A DNA stretch of 43,339 nucleotides, taken from positions 1 to 43,339 of the forward strand of contig NZ_SSXE01000071.1 in NCBI RefSeq assembly GCF_021699195.1, in the 5' to 3' direction. Below are positions 1 to 7,075 of this stretch, one piece after another; positions within the stretch are counted from its first letter, which is position 1; each line of letters begins with the position of its first letter. A model generated the notes under the pieces. The model was not told the DNA's origin. It worked only from the letters and a program-made list of their open reading frames with translations, and made no database searches. The translations under genes and the position numbers were made by a program. This DNA comes from Nonomuraea sp. MG754425. GTDB taxonomy: Bacteria > Actinomycetota > Actinomycetes > Streptosporangiales > Streptosporangiaceae.

Positions 1-469
1 CTGCTGAACCATCCGCCCCGGTCGAGGGCGCACCGACCGAGGGAACGCCGGCCGCAGACCCCGCCGCGGAAGCCGCCTCCGCTGAGGACATCTCCGGCGG
101 GGACACGGACCCTGCGGGCACAGACCCCGCAAGCACAGGCCCTGCGGACACAGCTTCCGCAGGCACAGGCCCCGCAGGAACGGGCCCCACAGGCACAGGT
201 TCCGCGGGCACAGCTTCCGCGGGCTCCGGCTCCGCAGCCACGGACCCGGCGGCCTCAAGAGGCGAAGGCGCGGGCTCCGACGACGCCGCAGCGGTCGAGG
301 GAGGCATGGAGGCCGCGAGCGGAGCCCCGTCGGCGGGAGCGGGCGGGGCCGGGGCGTCGGTCACCGCGGTGGCGGACTCGGCCGTGCCCTCGCCGGGCGA
401 CGGCGGCCCGTCCGGGCGGCCCGGGTCATGCCCGGCCGCCGGCGGTGGGCCCGTTCTCTCCTGAACCAC
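1..469 (-). CDS. Partial gene with Pro/Ala/Val-rich low-complexity N-terminus
   Basis: A leftward reading frame stays open from a GTG at 469 to the left edge of the window, so only the first ~156 codons are present. The start was chosen because AGGAG lies 8 bases upstream of this GTG. The product begins VVQERTGPPPAAG and becomes a low-complexity Pro/Ala/Val/Gly/Ser/Glu-rich stretch. Around 115-235 it contains degenerate 15-base repeats that read as PVPAG, PVPAE and AVSAG-type units. No domain is recognisable; such segments are usually disordered cytoplasmic leaders or linkers of larger proteins. The plus strand is also open here (frame ending with TGA at 462-464) and would read as a Gly/Thr/Ala-rich tail. 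I prefer the minus strand because it has a start with a ribosome binding site, but the strand is not certain. Confidence 0.45.
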   Translation of the reverse strand, partial: MVQERTGPPPAAGHDPGRPDGPPSPGEGTAESATAVTDAPAPPAPADGAPLAASMPPSTAAASSEPAPSPLEAAGSVAAEPEPAEAVPAEPVPVGPVPAGPVPAEAVSAGPVLAGSVPAGSVSPPEMSSAEAASAAGSAAGVPSVGAPSTGADGSA

Positions 470-996
470 TCCGGGATCTCCTCGCCACCTCACGAACGCG
501 TTGCTTGCCGAAAACGCTACCGCTCTCCGGCCGCACTCAGACCGGCAAGGCACGGGAAGATCGGAAGATGGCTCGAAACGAGCGGACGGCAGGGTGATCC
601 CGCGGCTGAACGGGACCACCCGGCGCGATCGCGGCCCGGTGGCACGGGAGCGGGAAGAGGGCCCGGAAACCCTTCGGACCGGACCCGTCTCGTCGGCGGC
701 GAGCGCGGAATTCCGTTGTCTACTGGGCTCCCGGACCCGTCCCGGGTCCAACCCCCCGCCCGGTTGGGGTGCCCCGACTCGACGGACCGACGGCCCTGCA
801 CCTGGCTGTGTGGACGAAGTCACGCTCCGTCACGGACGCAGGATCCGACGATGTCAGAGACGGCCAACCGGCCAAGTCCCGTGCTGGACTGCGCAGCAAA
901 CTACCGACTCAGCCTCAGATGTCAACCGTGTCCCGATCAGCAGAAACATCAAGTTTCCGCAGGTAGGACATGCTCGGCAGGTGATAGCAAAGCCGG
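470..996. other. Intergenic region without a convincing gene
   Basis: This stretch lies upstream of the leftward gene starting at 469 and downstream of the helicase-like gene ending at 997. Several overlapping frames are open, but none has a good ribosome binding site or recognisable protein. It holds a small dyad, GGACCC (733-738) with GGGTCC (744-749), and a second possible stem, CCAACC (748-753) with GGTTGG further right; either could contribute to termination. The part nearest 900-990 is less GC-rich than its surroundings. I see no RNA gene. Confidence 0.5.
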
Positions 997-3189
997 TCAA
1001 AGCCCATTTACGGGGGCCTGAGAGCGGCTCGGCAAGCCCCGCAACGCCCGCGAAAGCGGCCGCTCGTGGACGACCCCGAGCCTCTGTGTCGCACGCGTGA
1101 GAGCAACATACAGGTCACTGGGTCCTCGTGGCGACTGGGCCGCGATGAGGTCGGGCTCGGCGACGATGACGGAGTCGAACTCGAGACCCTTGGCGTCGGT
1201 CACGCCCATCACGGCGACGGGCGCGTCGAGGGCCTGCGCGCCCCGGGAACGACCGGCACCGGGCGCGACGACGACGGTGCCGGGCACACCGGCCGCGATC
1301 TCCGTACCGAGCTCGGACAGCAGTGAGTCGGGCACCACCACCGCGACCTTGCCGCCCTCCCCCGCCTCCTCCTTGGCCAGGGCCGGCAGCGCCGCCAGCG
1401 GCGCCGCCCACGGCCGCGCGCCCGCCTCGCGCACGGAGGCGGGGGCCTGGAGCTCCGGGTCGATGGTGGCCAGCACGCGGGCGGCCACCTCCATGAGCTC
1501 GACCGGGGTGCGGTAGTTGACGGTCAGCCGCTCCTGACGCCAGCGCCCGGCCACGTACGGGTCGAGCACCTCCTCCCACGAGCGCGCCCCGGCCGCCGAG
1601 CCGGTCTGGGCGATGTCGCCGACGATCGTCATCGAACGGGTCGGGCAGCGCCGCATGACCGCCCGCCAGGCCATCGGCGACAGTTCCTGCGCCTCGTCCA
1701 CGATCACGTGCCCGTAGGCCCAGGAGCGGTCGGCGGCGGCGCGTTCGGCGGTGGTGAGGTAGGGGCCCTCGCCGCGCTGGCGCTCGGCCAGCCGTTCGGC
1801 CTCCATGACGTCGGACAGCCCGGTCAGCTCCAGCACCTCGCGGGCGTAGGCGAGTTCGGCCTCGCGCTCGCTCTCCTCGGCCTGGCGGGCGGCGGCCAGT
1901 TCCTCCTCGGCCTGCACGGCGCTGGCGCGCAGCACCTGCTCGTCGATGTCGCCGAGCAGTTCGGCGGCCTCGTCGAGCAGCGGGATGTCGGACTCGGTCC
2001 ACTCGCCGCCGGAGCGGCGCAGCAGCGCCCGTTCCTGCGGGGTCAGGGCGGTGGAGGCGTAGCCGAGGCGGTCGGGGGAGCCGTACAGGCCGAGCAGGAG
2101 GCGCTGCGGCGTCAGGTACGGCCACAGCCGGTTGAGCGCGGTCTTGACCACCGGCTCGGTGCGCAGCTCCTCGCGCAGGTCGGACAGCTCCTCGTCGTCG
2201 ATGAGCCCCTTGCCGATCTTGCGGGCCTGCTGCCTGGCCAGGCCGTTGAGCAGCGACCGGACGAACACGGCGCGGGCCTGGTTGTGCGGCCGGCGGGAGC
2301 GGGCGGCCTTGTTCCTGGCGCCCTCCAGCATGGCGCGGTCGATGGTGAGCGTGACGCGGCCGACGGTCAGCTCGATGGGCTGGCGGGGCACGCGCTGCCG
2401 GTCGCGCACGGCCTTGGCGAGGACGTCGGCCATCCGCGGGTCGCCCTTGATCGCGGCGACCTCGGGACGTTCGCGCGCGGTGGCGGTGACGCCGGGGTAG
2501 AGCTCGCCGACCGTGGACAGCAGCACGTCGGTCTCGCCGAGCGAGGGCAGCACCTGCTCGATGTAGCGCAGGAAGGTGAGGTTGGGGCCGAGGATGAGCA
2601 CGCCGCGCCGTTCCAGCCGCTCGCGGTGGGTGTAGAGCAGGTACGCGGCCCGGTGCAGGGCCACGACGGTCTTGCCGGTGCCGGGGCCGCCCTGGACCAC
2701 CAGCACGCCGTTCAGGTCGCTGCGGATGACGCGGTCCTGCTCGGACTGGATGGTGGCGACGATGTCGCGCATGCGCCCCGTGCGCCGCTCGTCGAGGGCG
2801 GCCAGCAGCGCGGCCTCGCCGTTGAGGGTGGCGCGGTCGTCGTCGGTGAGCGAGTCGAGGTCGAGCAGGTCGTCGTCCACGCCGATCACGGTGCGGCCCT
2901 TGGTCTGCAGGTGACGGCGCCTGGTCAGGCCCATCGGGGCGGCCGGGGTGGCGCGGTAGAACGGCTGCGCCACCGGCGCCCGCCAGTCGATGAGCAGGCG
3001 GAGCTGCTCGTCGTCGCTCAGCCCGAGCTTGCCGACGTACAGCCGGCCCTCGTCGAGGTGATCGAGCCGGCCGAAAACCAGGCCGCGTTCGACGGCCCAG
3101 AGGCGGGCGAGGCGGGTGGCGTACATCTCGGCGAAGGTGTCACGCTCCGACCTGTTCTGCATCGTGCCGACGGCGCCCGCGGCCAGCAC
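997..3189 (-). CDS. helD: HelD-like superfamily 1 ATPase (RNA polymerase-associated helicase-like protein)
   Basis: This is a UvrD/Rep-related ATPase of the HelD type, a family that binds RNA polymerase and removes it from DNA or recycles it. Walker A GGPGTGKT is near residue 165, a Walker B-like VIVDEAQELSP lies in the C-terminal half, GDIAQTG follows, and a motif VI-like VALTRATQRLG sits near the end. The product ends PVNGL with TGA at 997-999. The coordinate given is the first in-frame GTG, but coding clearly continues upstream: the same frame reads TELAKEQAYVTRLYDRLD and then RERTQRQLKEV directly before residue 1, as expected for the N-terminal coiled coil. No ATG, GTG or TTG exists in that extension before a stop (see finding). 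Some actinomycete relatives protect RNA polymerase from rifamycins, but I saw no rifamycin-associated inverted repeat upstream. Confidence 0.88.
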   Translation of the reverse strand: MLAAGAVGTMQNRSERDTFAEMYATRLARLWAVERGLVFGRLDHLDEGRLYVGKLGLSDDEQLRLLIDWRAPVAQPFYRATPAAPMGLTRRRHLQTKGRTVIGVDDDLLDLDSLTDDDRATLNGEAALLAALDERRTGRMRDIVATIQSEQDRVIRSDLNGVLVVQGGPGTGKTVVALHRAAYLLYTHRERLERRGVLILGPNLTFLRYIEQVLPSLGETDVLLSTVGELYPGVTATARERPEVAAIKGDPRMADVLAKAVRDRQRVPRQPIELTVGRVTLTIDRAMLEGARNKAARSRRPHNQARAVFVRSLLNGLARQQARKIGKGLIDDEELSDLREELRTEPVVKTALNRLWPYLTPQRLLLGLYGSPDRLGYASTALTPQERALLRRSGGEWTESDIPLLDEAAELLGDIDEQVLRASAVQAEEELAAARQAEESEREAELAYAREVLELTGLSDVMEAERLAERQRGEGPYLTTAERAAADRSWAYGHVIVDEAQELSPMAWRAVMRRCPTRSMTIVGDIAQTGSAAGARSWEEVLDPYVAGRWRQERLTVNYRTPVELMEVAARVLATIDPELQAPASVREAGARPWAAPLAALPALAKEEAGEGGKVAVVVPDSLLSELGTEIAAGVPGTVVVAPGAGRSRGAQALDAPVAVMGVTDAKGLEFDSVIVAEPDLIAAQSPRGPSDLYVALTRATQRLGVVHERPLSRALRGLPSRSQAPVNGL

Positions 3190-3469
3190 CTCCTTGAGCT
3201 GCCGCTGGGTGCGCTCGCGCAGCGTGTCGAGGCGGTCGTACAGGCGGGTGACGTACGCCTGCTCCTTGGCGAGCTCGGTTTGACGAGTTGCCGCCTGACC
3301 ATTAATGTGGTTAATGGGACACTCCGGGCCATTCTGCTTGTTGTTACGATAAACGACGACATTAGCATGCCGGGTGCGGCACTCTCATCACTTTCCCCCT
3401 TTCCCGAACCGGGTTACGTCTTGGTTTCGCCCGCTTGACCTTCGCACGCCGCCGTTCTTATCGTCGTGT

Positions 3470-3494
3470 CAGGTTAGGAAAGTTTCCTTACCTG
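3470..3494. promoter_or_regulatory. Palindromic operator upstream of ROK repressor gene
   Basis: A 25-base dyad is centred on G3482. The left arm is CAGGTTAGGAAA (3470-3481) and the right arm TTTCCTTACCTG (3483-3494), with one mismatch between arms. The core AGGAAAGTTTCCT resembles operators of ROK-type sugar-responsive repressors in actinomycetes. It ends 16 bases before the ROK gene start, so autorepression is the simplest inference. Confidence 0.7.
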
Positions 3495-3510
3495 AAGTGA
3501 GGGAGTCGCG

Positions 3511-4707
3511 GTGAGCGGTCCGGTTCCGGGCACACCCAGTCTGCTACGCGCGATCAATGATCGCGCCGCCCTGCGGGTGCTCCTCGAACGAGGTCCGCTG
3601 ACCCGCCCCGAGATCGGCGCGCTCACCGGCCTGTCCAAGCCCACGGCCTCGCAACTGCTGTCCCGGCTGCGGCGGGCGAACCTGGTCGTGCTGGACGGCA
3701 TCAGGGAGGGCCTGCCCGGCCGTACCGCGGAGGTCTACCGGATCAACCCGGCCGCGGCGTACGTGGGCGCGCTCGACGTCACCCGCGACCGCATCGAGGC
3801 CAGGGTCGCCGACATCACCGGCACGGTCGTGGGCGAGCACACGCTGCCGACCCCGCGCCGGCCCCACGGCGAACTGGTGGACCGGCTGGCCGCCGCCCTG
3901 CGCGGCGCGCAGCCGCCGGACCGGCCGCGCCGGGTCGTCATCGGCGTGCAGGCCGCCGTCGACCCGTCCACCGGCAGGCTCGGCTACGCCGCCGCCAAGG
4001 ACGTGCCCGGCTGGCACATCCCCGACCTCGTGCCGGCCCTCAGCGCCGCGCTCGGCGTCCCGGTGGACGTCGAGAACAACGTCAACCTGGTCGCGCTCGC
4101 CGAGCGGGCGCACGGCGCGGCCCGCGGCCGGGGCGACTTCGTGCTGCTGTGGGCCGACGAGGGCATCGGCGCGGCCATCGTGCTGGGCGGACGCGTGCAC
4201 CGGGGCGCCACGGGCGGGGCGGGCGAGGTGGGCTACATGCCGGCCCCCGGCGCGCCCACGGCCCGCGAGTCCGGCCGCTACGCCAGCCACGGCTACCAGG
4301 CCCTGACGGGCGGGCAGGCGGTGCTGAAGCTGCTGCGCTCGTACGGCGTGCGCGGCGCCGGCTTCCGTACCGCGGTCGCGAACGCCGTGCGCGCGGCGGA
4401 CGGCTCCGGCCGGCGCGCCGAGGACGCCAGGGCCGGGCTGCGTGACGTCGCCGCCCGCCTGGCCGTGGGCCTGGCCGCCATCACCGCGGTCGTCGATCCC
4501 GCGCTGATCGTGCTGACCGGCGGCGCCGTGCTGCCGGGCGGCGAGACCCTGCGCGGGCTGGTCGAGCACGAGCTGCACGCGCTGACCATCCCCCGGCCCG
4601 CGGTGCTCCTGTCCAGCGTCGAGGGCAACCCGGTGCTGGCCGGCGCCCTCGACCTCGCCCTCGCCACCGTGCGCGAGGAGGTCTTCGGCTCGGCCGTGCC
4701 CTCGTGA
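3511..4707 (+). CDS. ROK family transcriptional repressor
   Basis: A 398-residue ROK (repressor, ORF, kinase) protein. Residues 1-75 form a winged helix-turn-helix, with the recognition part near LTGLSKPTASQLLSRL. The rest is the ROK sugar-kinase-like fold, with DEGIGAAIVLGGRVHRGATGGAGEVG as the signature region. The kinase catalytic Asp expected in an ENDAN-type motif is replaced: the sequence reads VENNVNLVAL. The CxCGxxGC zinc motif of many ROK proteins is also absent after GEVGYMPAPGAP. It should therefore be a ligand-responsive regulator, not a kinase, probably sensing a sugar or sugar phosphate. The GTG start has GGGAG five bases upstream and follows a palindromic operator at 3470-3494. 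It converges on the Lrp gene with a 25-base gap. No sugar transporter adjoins it, so the effector is unknown. Confidence 0.88.
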   Translation: MSGPVPGTPSLLRAINDRAALRVLLERGPLTRPEIGALTGLSKPTASQLLSRLRRANLVVLDGIREGLPGRTAEVYRINPAAAYVGALDVTRDRIEARVADITGTVVGEHTLPTPRRPHGELVDRLAAALRGAQPPDRPRRVVIGVQAAVDPSTGRLGYAAAKDVPGWHIPDLVPALSAALGVPVDVENNVNLVALAERAHGAARGRGDFVLLWADEGIGAAIVLGGRVHRGATGGAGEVGYMPAPGAPTARESGRYASHGYQALTGGQAVLKLLRSYGVRGAGFRTAVANAVRAADGSGRRAEDARAGLRDVAARLAVGLAAITAVVDPALIVLTGGAVLPGGETLRGLVEHELHALTIPRPAVLLSSVEGNPVLAGALDLALATVREEVFGSAVPS

Positions 4708-4732
4708 CCGAGCGTCCGCCGCCCGGGGAAGG

Positions 4733-5209
4733 TCAGGCGCGGGCGTCGGGACCGACGACGGCCTCCGGGGCCACCTCGGGGGCGCGGTGCTCGTAGGGGG
4801 TGCTCAGCACGACCGTCGTGCGGGTCGAGACGTTGGCCGAGGCCCGGATCTGCTGCAGCAGGTCCTCCAGCGCGGTCGGCGAGCCCACCCGCACCTTGAG
4901 GATGTAGCTCTCGTCGCCGGCCACGCTGTGGCATGCCTCGATGGCGGTCAGGTGCGCCAGCCGCTCAGGCGCGTCGTCGGGCGCGGCCGGGTCGATGGGC
5001 TTGATCGACACGAACGCGGTCAGCGGCAGCCCGACGGCCTCGTGGTCGATGATCGCGGCGTAGCCGCGCACGACCCCGCGCTTCTCCAGGCGGCGTACGC
5101 GCTGGTGCACCGCCGAGACGGAGAGCCCGGTCTCCCTGGCCAGGTCGGTGAAGCTCATGCGGCCGTCGCGGGCCAGCAGTGTGACGATCCGGCGGTCGAT
5201 CTCCTCCAT
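4733..5209 (-). CDS. Lrp/AsnC family transcriptional regulator
   Basis: A 158-residue feast/famine regulator. Residues 1-50 form the AsnC-type winged helix (IDRRIVTLLARDGRMSFTDL, then GLSVSAVHQRVRRLEKRGVV), and residues ~65-140 the ligand-binding RAM domain (HSVAGDESYILKVRVGS). The last ~18 residues are a short Pro/Ala/Glu tail. Such proteins form dimers or octamers and respond to amino acids or related small molecules. It starts 23 bases after the stop of the cvnD-like gene and may be read from the same transcript. A possible leaderless promoter also exists: TACCTT on the minus strand (5221-5216) lies six bases before the ATG, and no Shine-Dalgarno sequence is visible. The target is unknown. 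Confidence 0.9.
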   Translation of the reverse strand: MEEIDRRIVTLLARDGRMSFTDLARETGLSVSAVHQRVRRLEKRGVVRGYAAIIDHEAVGLPLTAFVSIKPIDPAAPDDAPERLAHLTAIEACHSVAGDESYILKVRVGSPTALEDLLQQIRASANVSTRTTVVLSTPYEHRAPEVAPEAVVGPDARA

Positions 5210-5232
5210 CGGTCAAAGGTAGCCGGTCATGG

Positions 5233-5826
5233 TCACGACATGGTCCCGACGGGGCTGGCCCCCCGGCGCATCGCGTGCTCGACCAGGGTGATGAGCACCT
5301 CGCGACCCGAGTCGCGGCGGCGGGCGTCGCAGCGCACGATCGGGATGTCCGGTTCCAGCCCGATCGCGGCGCGCACCTCGCCGACGGTGAACGGCGAGAC
5401 GCCGTCGAAGCAGTTCAGCGCCACGACGAACGGCTGCTCGCGTTTCTCGAAGTAGTCGACGGACGGGAAGCAGTCGTCGAGACGGCGTGTGTCGGCCAGC
5501 ACCACGGCGCCGAGCGCGCCCATGGCCAGTTCGTCCCAGACGAAGAAGAAGCGTTCCTGGCCGGGGGTGCCGAACAGGTAGAGCATGTAGTCGTTGCGGA
5601 TCGTGATGCGGCCGAAGTCCATGGCCACCGTGGTGGAGAGCTTGCGTTCGACGCCCGACAGGTCGTCGACCTGGGCGCCCGCCTGACTGAGCGCCTCTTC
5701 CGTGCGCAGCGGGCGTGTCTCGGACACGGCGCCGACCATCGTGGTCTTGCCCGCGCCGAATCCTCCGGCGACCAAGATCTTGATCGCTGTCGGTAGCCGC
5801 CAACGGTCTGAGCGACCGAATTCCAT
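5233..5826 (-). CDS. CvnD-type Ras-like GTPase (orphan)
   Basis: A small GTPase of the actinobacterial conservon D type, 197 residues from the chosen ATG (MEFGRSDRW). Visible motifs are the P-loop GGFGAGKTTMVG (near residue 22), a switch region TTVAMDFGRI, the G3-like LFGTPGQERFFF, and NCFD in the position of the guanine-specificity loop. Family members normally work in a cvnA-B-C-D operon with a membrane sensor histidine kinase, a roadblock protein and a DUF742 protein. None of these partners is present here, so this is an orphan copy. An in-frame TTG at 5898 would add 24 residues but lacks a ribosome binding site, whereas related proteins begin shortly before the IKILVAGG strand. A degenerate terpene-synthase-like gene lies upstream and the Lrp gene 23 bases downstream, all leftward. 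Confidence 0.88.
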   Translation of the reverse strand: MEFGRSDRWRLPTAIKILVAGGFGAGKTTMVGAVSETRPLRTEEALSQAGAQVDDLSGVERKLSTTVAMDFGRITIRNDYMLYLFGTPGQERFFFVWDELAMGALGAVVLADTRRLDDCFPSVDYFEKREQPFVVALNCFDGVSPFTVGEVRAAIGLEPDIPIVRCDARRRDSGREVLITLVEHAMRRGASPVGTMS

Positions 5827-6083
5827 CCAGCACCGCCCGTACAATTCCCGCGCATGCGCGGCCCCACCCCTGAGGTGCCGGTCAGTGGTACCTGTCAAGG
5901 TTGGCTAGTGAAGGCCGATCCACATGCCTGGCATCGAGACACCCTAGCAACGCCACATTTTCCACTCAAGCCGCAAGCTTTTACAAGAAACAAAATGTCA
6001 CGGTTTGTGGTCTCCAACCACGATTTTCGCGCATCTAACAGAGCAACTGTCAAGTTTGTCTGTCATGGATTCAGACGAGACCC

Positions 6084-6950
6084 TTACCTGGCCCGCCGAA
6101 AGTCCGAAACCCCGACCCGCCCGGCCTGGTAACCGAGCTGTCTTCGCAGGTAGGAGGCCGTGCGCGGACTGTGCTCGCAGAGCGGCCCGATGAGACGCTC
6201 GGCCTGCCACGCCAGCTCCCCCATCACGCCCGCCACCTCGGCGCTCTCCACGCCCAGCGCGTACCCGTTCAGATCGCCCCAGCTCAGGTCCCTGCGGTAG
6301 GAGGCGACGTCGCCGACCAGGTGCAGGTAGCGCTGCACCTGGCGGCTGACCGCGCGCAGGTCGTCCAGGTGCGCCCTGGTCCAGTCGTCGGCGGTGTAGA
6401 TCCAGTGCGACAGGTCCACGAAGCAGGAGCCCCGGCTGTCGGCGTTGTCGACGTAGCGCTCCAGTGTCGGCACGGTGTGCGTGTCCCGCCACACCCAGGC
6501 CCTGGCCATGCCCGCCAGCATGCGGTCGAGCTGGTCGCGCCAGACGCCCTCCAGGGCGGCGAAGTCGTCCCCGGTGGCCAGTTCGTCGCGCAGGTCGGCC
6601 AGGAACCGGGTGAGCGCCGAGCGCGGCACGGCCCCCTCGGCGACCGCCAGGCACTCGCGCGCCAGGCGGCCGACCTGCTCGCGGGTGGTCGCGGCGCGAT
6701 CGACGAGCCGGCCGACGGCCGTGACCCACAGGGCGGCCCGGTTGGCGGCCCTGAGCCGGTCGGCGCCCGCCCAGGGAGCGCTGAAGGCGGTGGCCAGGGT
6801 CAGCGAGCTGAAGAAGTCGGCGTCGAAGGCCGCGACGGGGAACAGCCCGTCGTACAACTGGGCGCAGCGCCGCAGATCCCTGCCGCACTCCGCGGCCAGC
6901 GCGCACGTCCTGCCGAGCTCGAACGCCTCGTCCAGCTCGTCGCCGGGCAT
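6084..6950 (-). CDS. Class I terpene-synthase-like protein with degenerate metal-binding motifs
   Basis: About 288 residues, predicted all-helical. The C-terminal half lines up by eye with class I terpene synthases: LHLVGDVASYRRDLSWGDLN corresponds to the NSE region normally written LxNDxxSxxxE, and LERYVDNADSRGS to the preceding helix. The NSE triad is altered (Asn to Gly, Ser kept, Glu to Asp). The Asp-rich DDxxD motif expected in the first third is not recognisable; WVTAVGRLVDRA occupies its approximate place. It may be a divergent cyclase, a prenyl-binding protein or a catalytically silent paralogue. The ATG at 6950 was preferred (GGAG ten bases upstream); an ATG at 6998 would add 16 residues. 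It lies 257 bases upstream of the orphan CvnD gene on the same strand, with a less GC-rich gap that may contain the cvnD promoter. Family assignment is by pattern only. Confidence 0.6.
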   Translation of the reverse strand: MPGDELDEAFELGRTCALAAECGRDLRRCAQLYDGLFPVAAFDADFFSSLTLATAFSAPWAGADRLRAANRAALWVTAVGRLVDRAATTREQVGRLARECLAVAEGAVPRSALTRFLADLRDELATGDDFAALEGVWRDQLDRMLAGMARAWVWRDTHTVPTLERYVDNADSRGSCFVDLSHWIYTADDWTRAHLDDLRAVSRQVQRYLHLVGDVASYRRDLSWGDLNGYALGVESAEVAGVMGELAWQAERLIGPLCEHSPRTASYLRRQLGYQAGRVGVSDFRRAR

Positions 6951-7075
6951 CCTAGGGCCGCTCCGTCGGCTCGCGGACCATAGGCGACGACCCCCCATAC
7001 CACCTGGACACCCACCTGCTGGGCAATTCTTTCATGATCATTGTGGACCGCTCAAGGTATCAGCAACGTGGCTGA

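Noticed and set aside
115..235. Possible CRISPR-like periodic repeat at the left edge
   Set aside because: Units are about 15 bases, degenerate and without spacers; they are coding repeats of low-complexity protein.
1..464. Plus-strand Gly/Thr/Ala-rich reading frame ending at 462-464
   Set aside because: It lacks a visible start and recognisable content, whereas the minus strand has GTG with AGGAG at ideal spacing. Kept only as an alternative.
428..1100. Overlapping plus-strand open frames in the left intergenic region
   Set aside because: Arg/Pro/Ser-rich translations without ribosome binding sites; frames overlap each other and look like high-GC noise.
3316..3460. Rifamycin-associated inverted repeat expected before helD/helR-type genes
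   Set aside because: No such dyad could be found in the upstream sequence, so I do not propose a rifamycin-resistance role.
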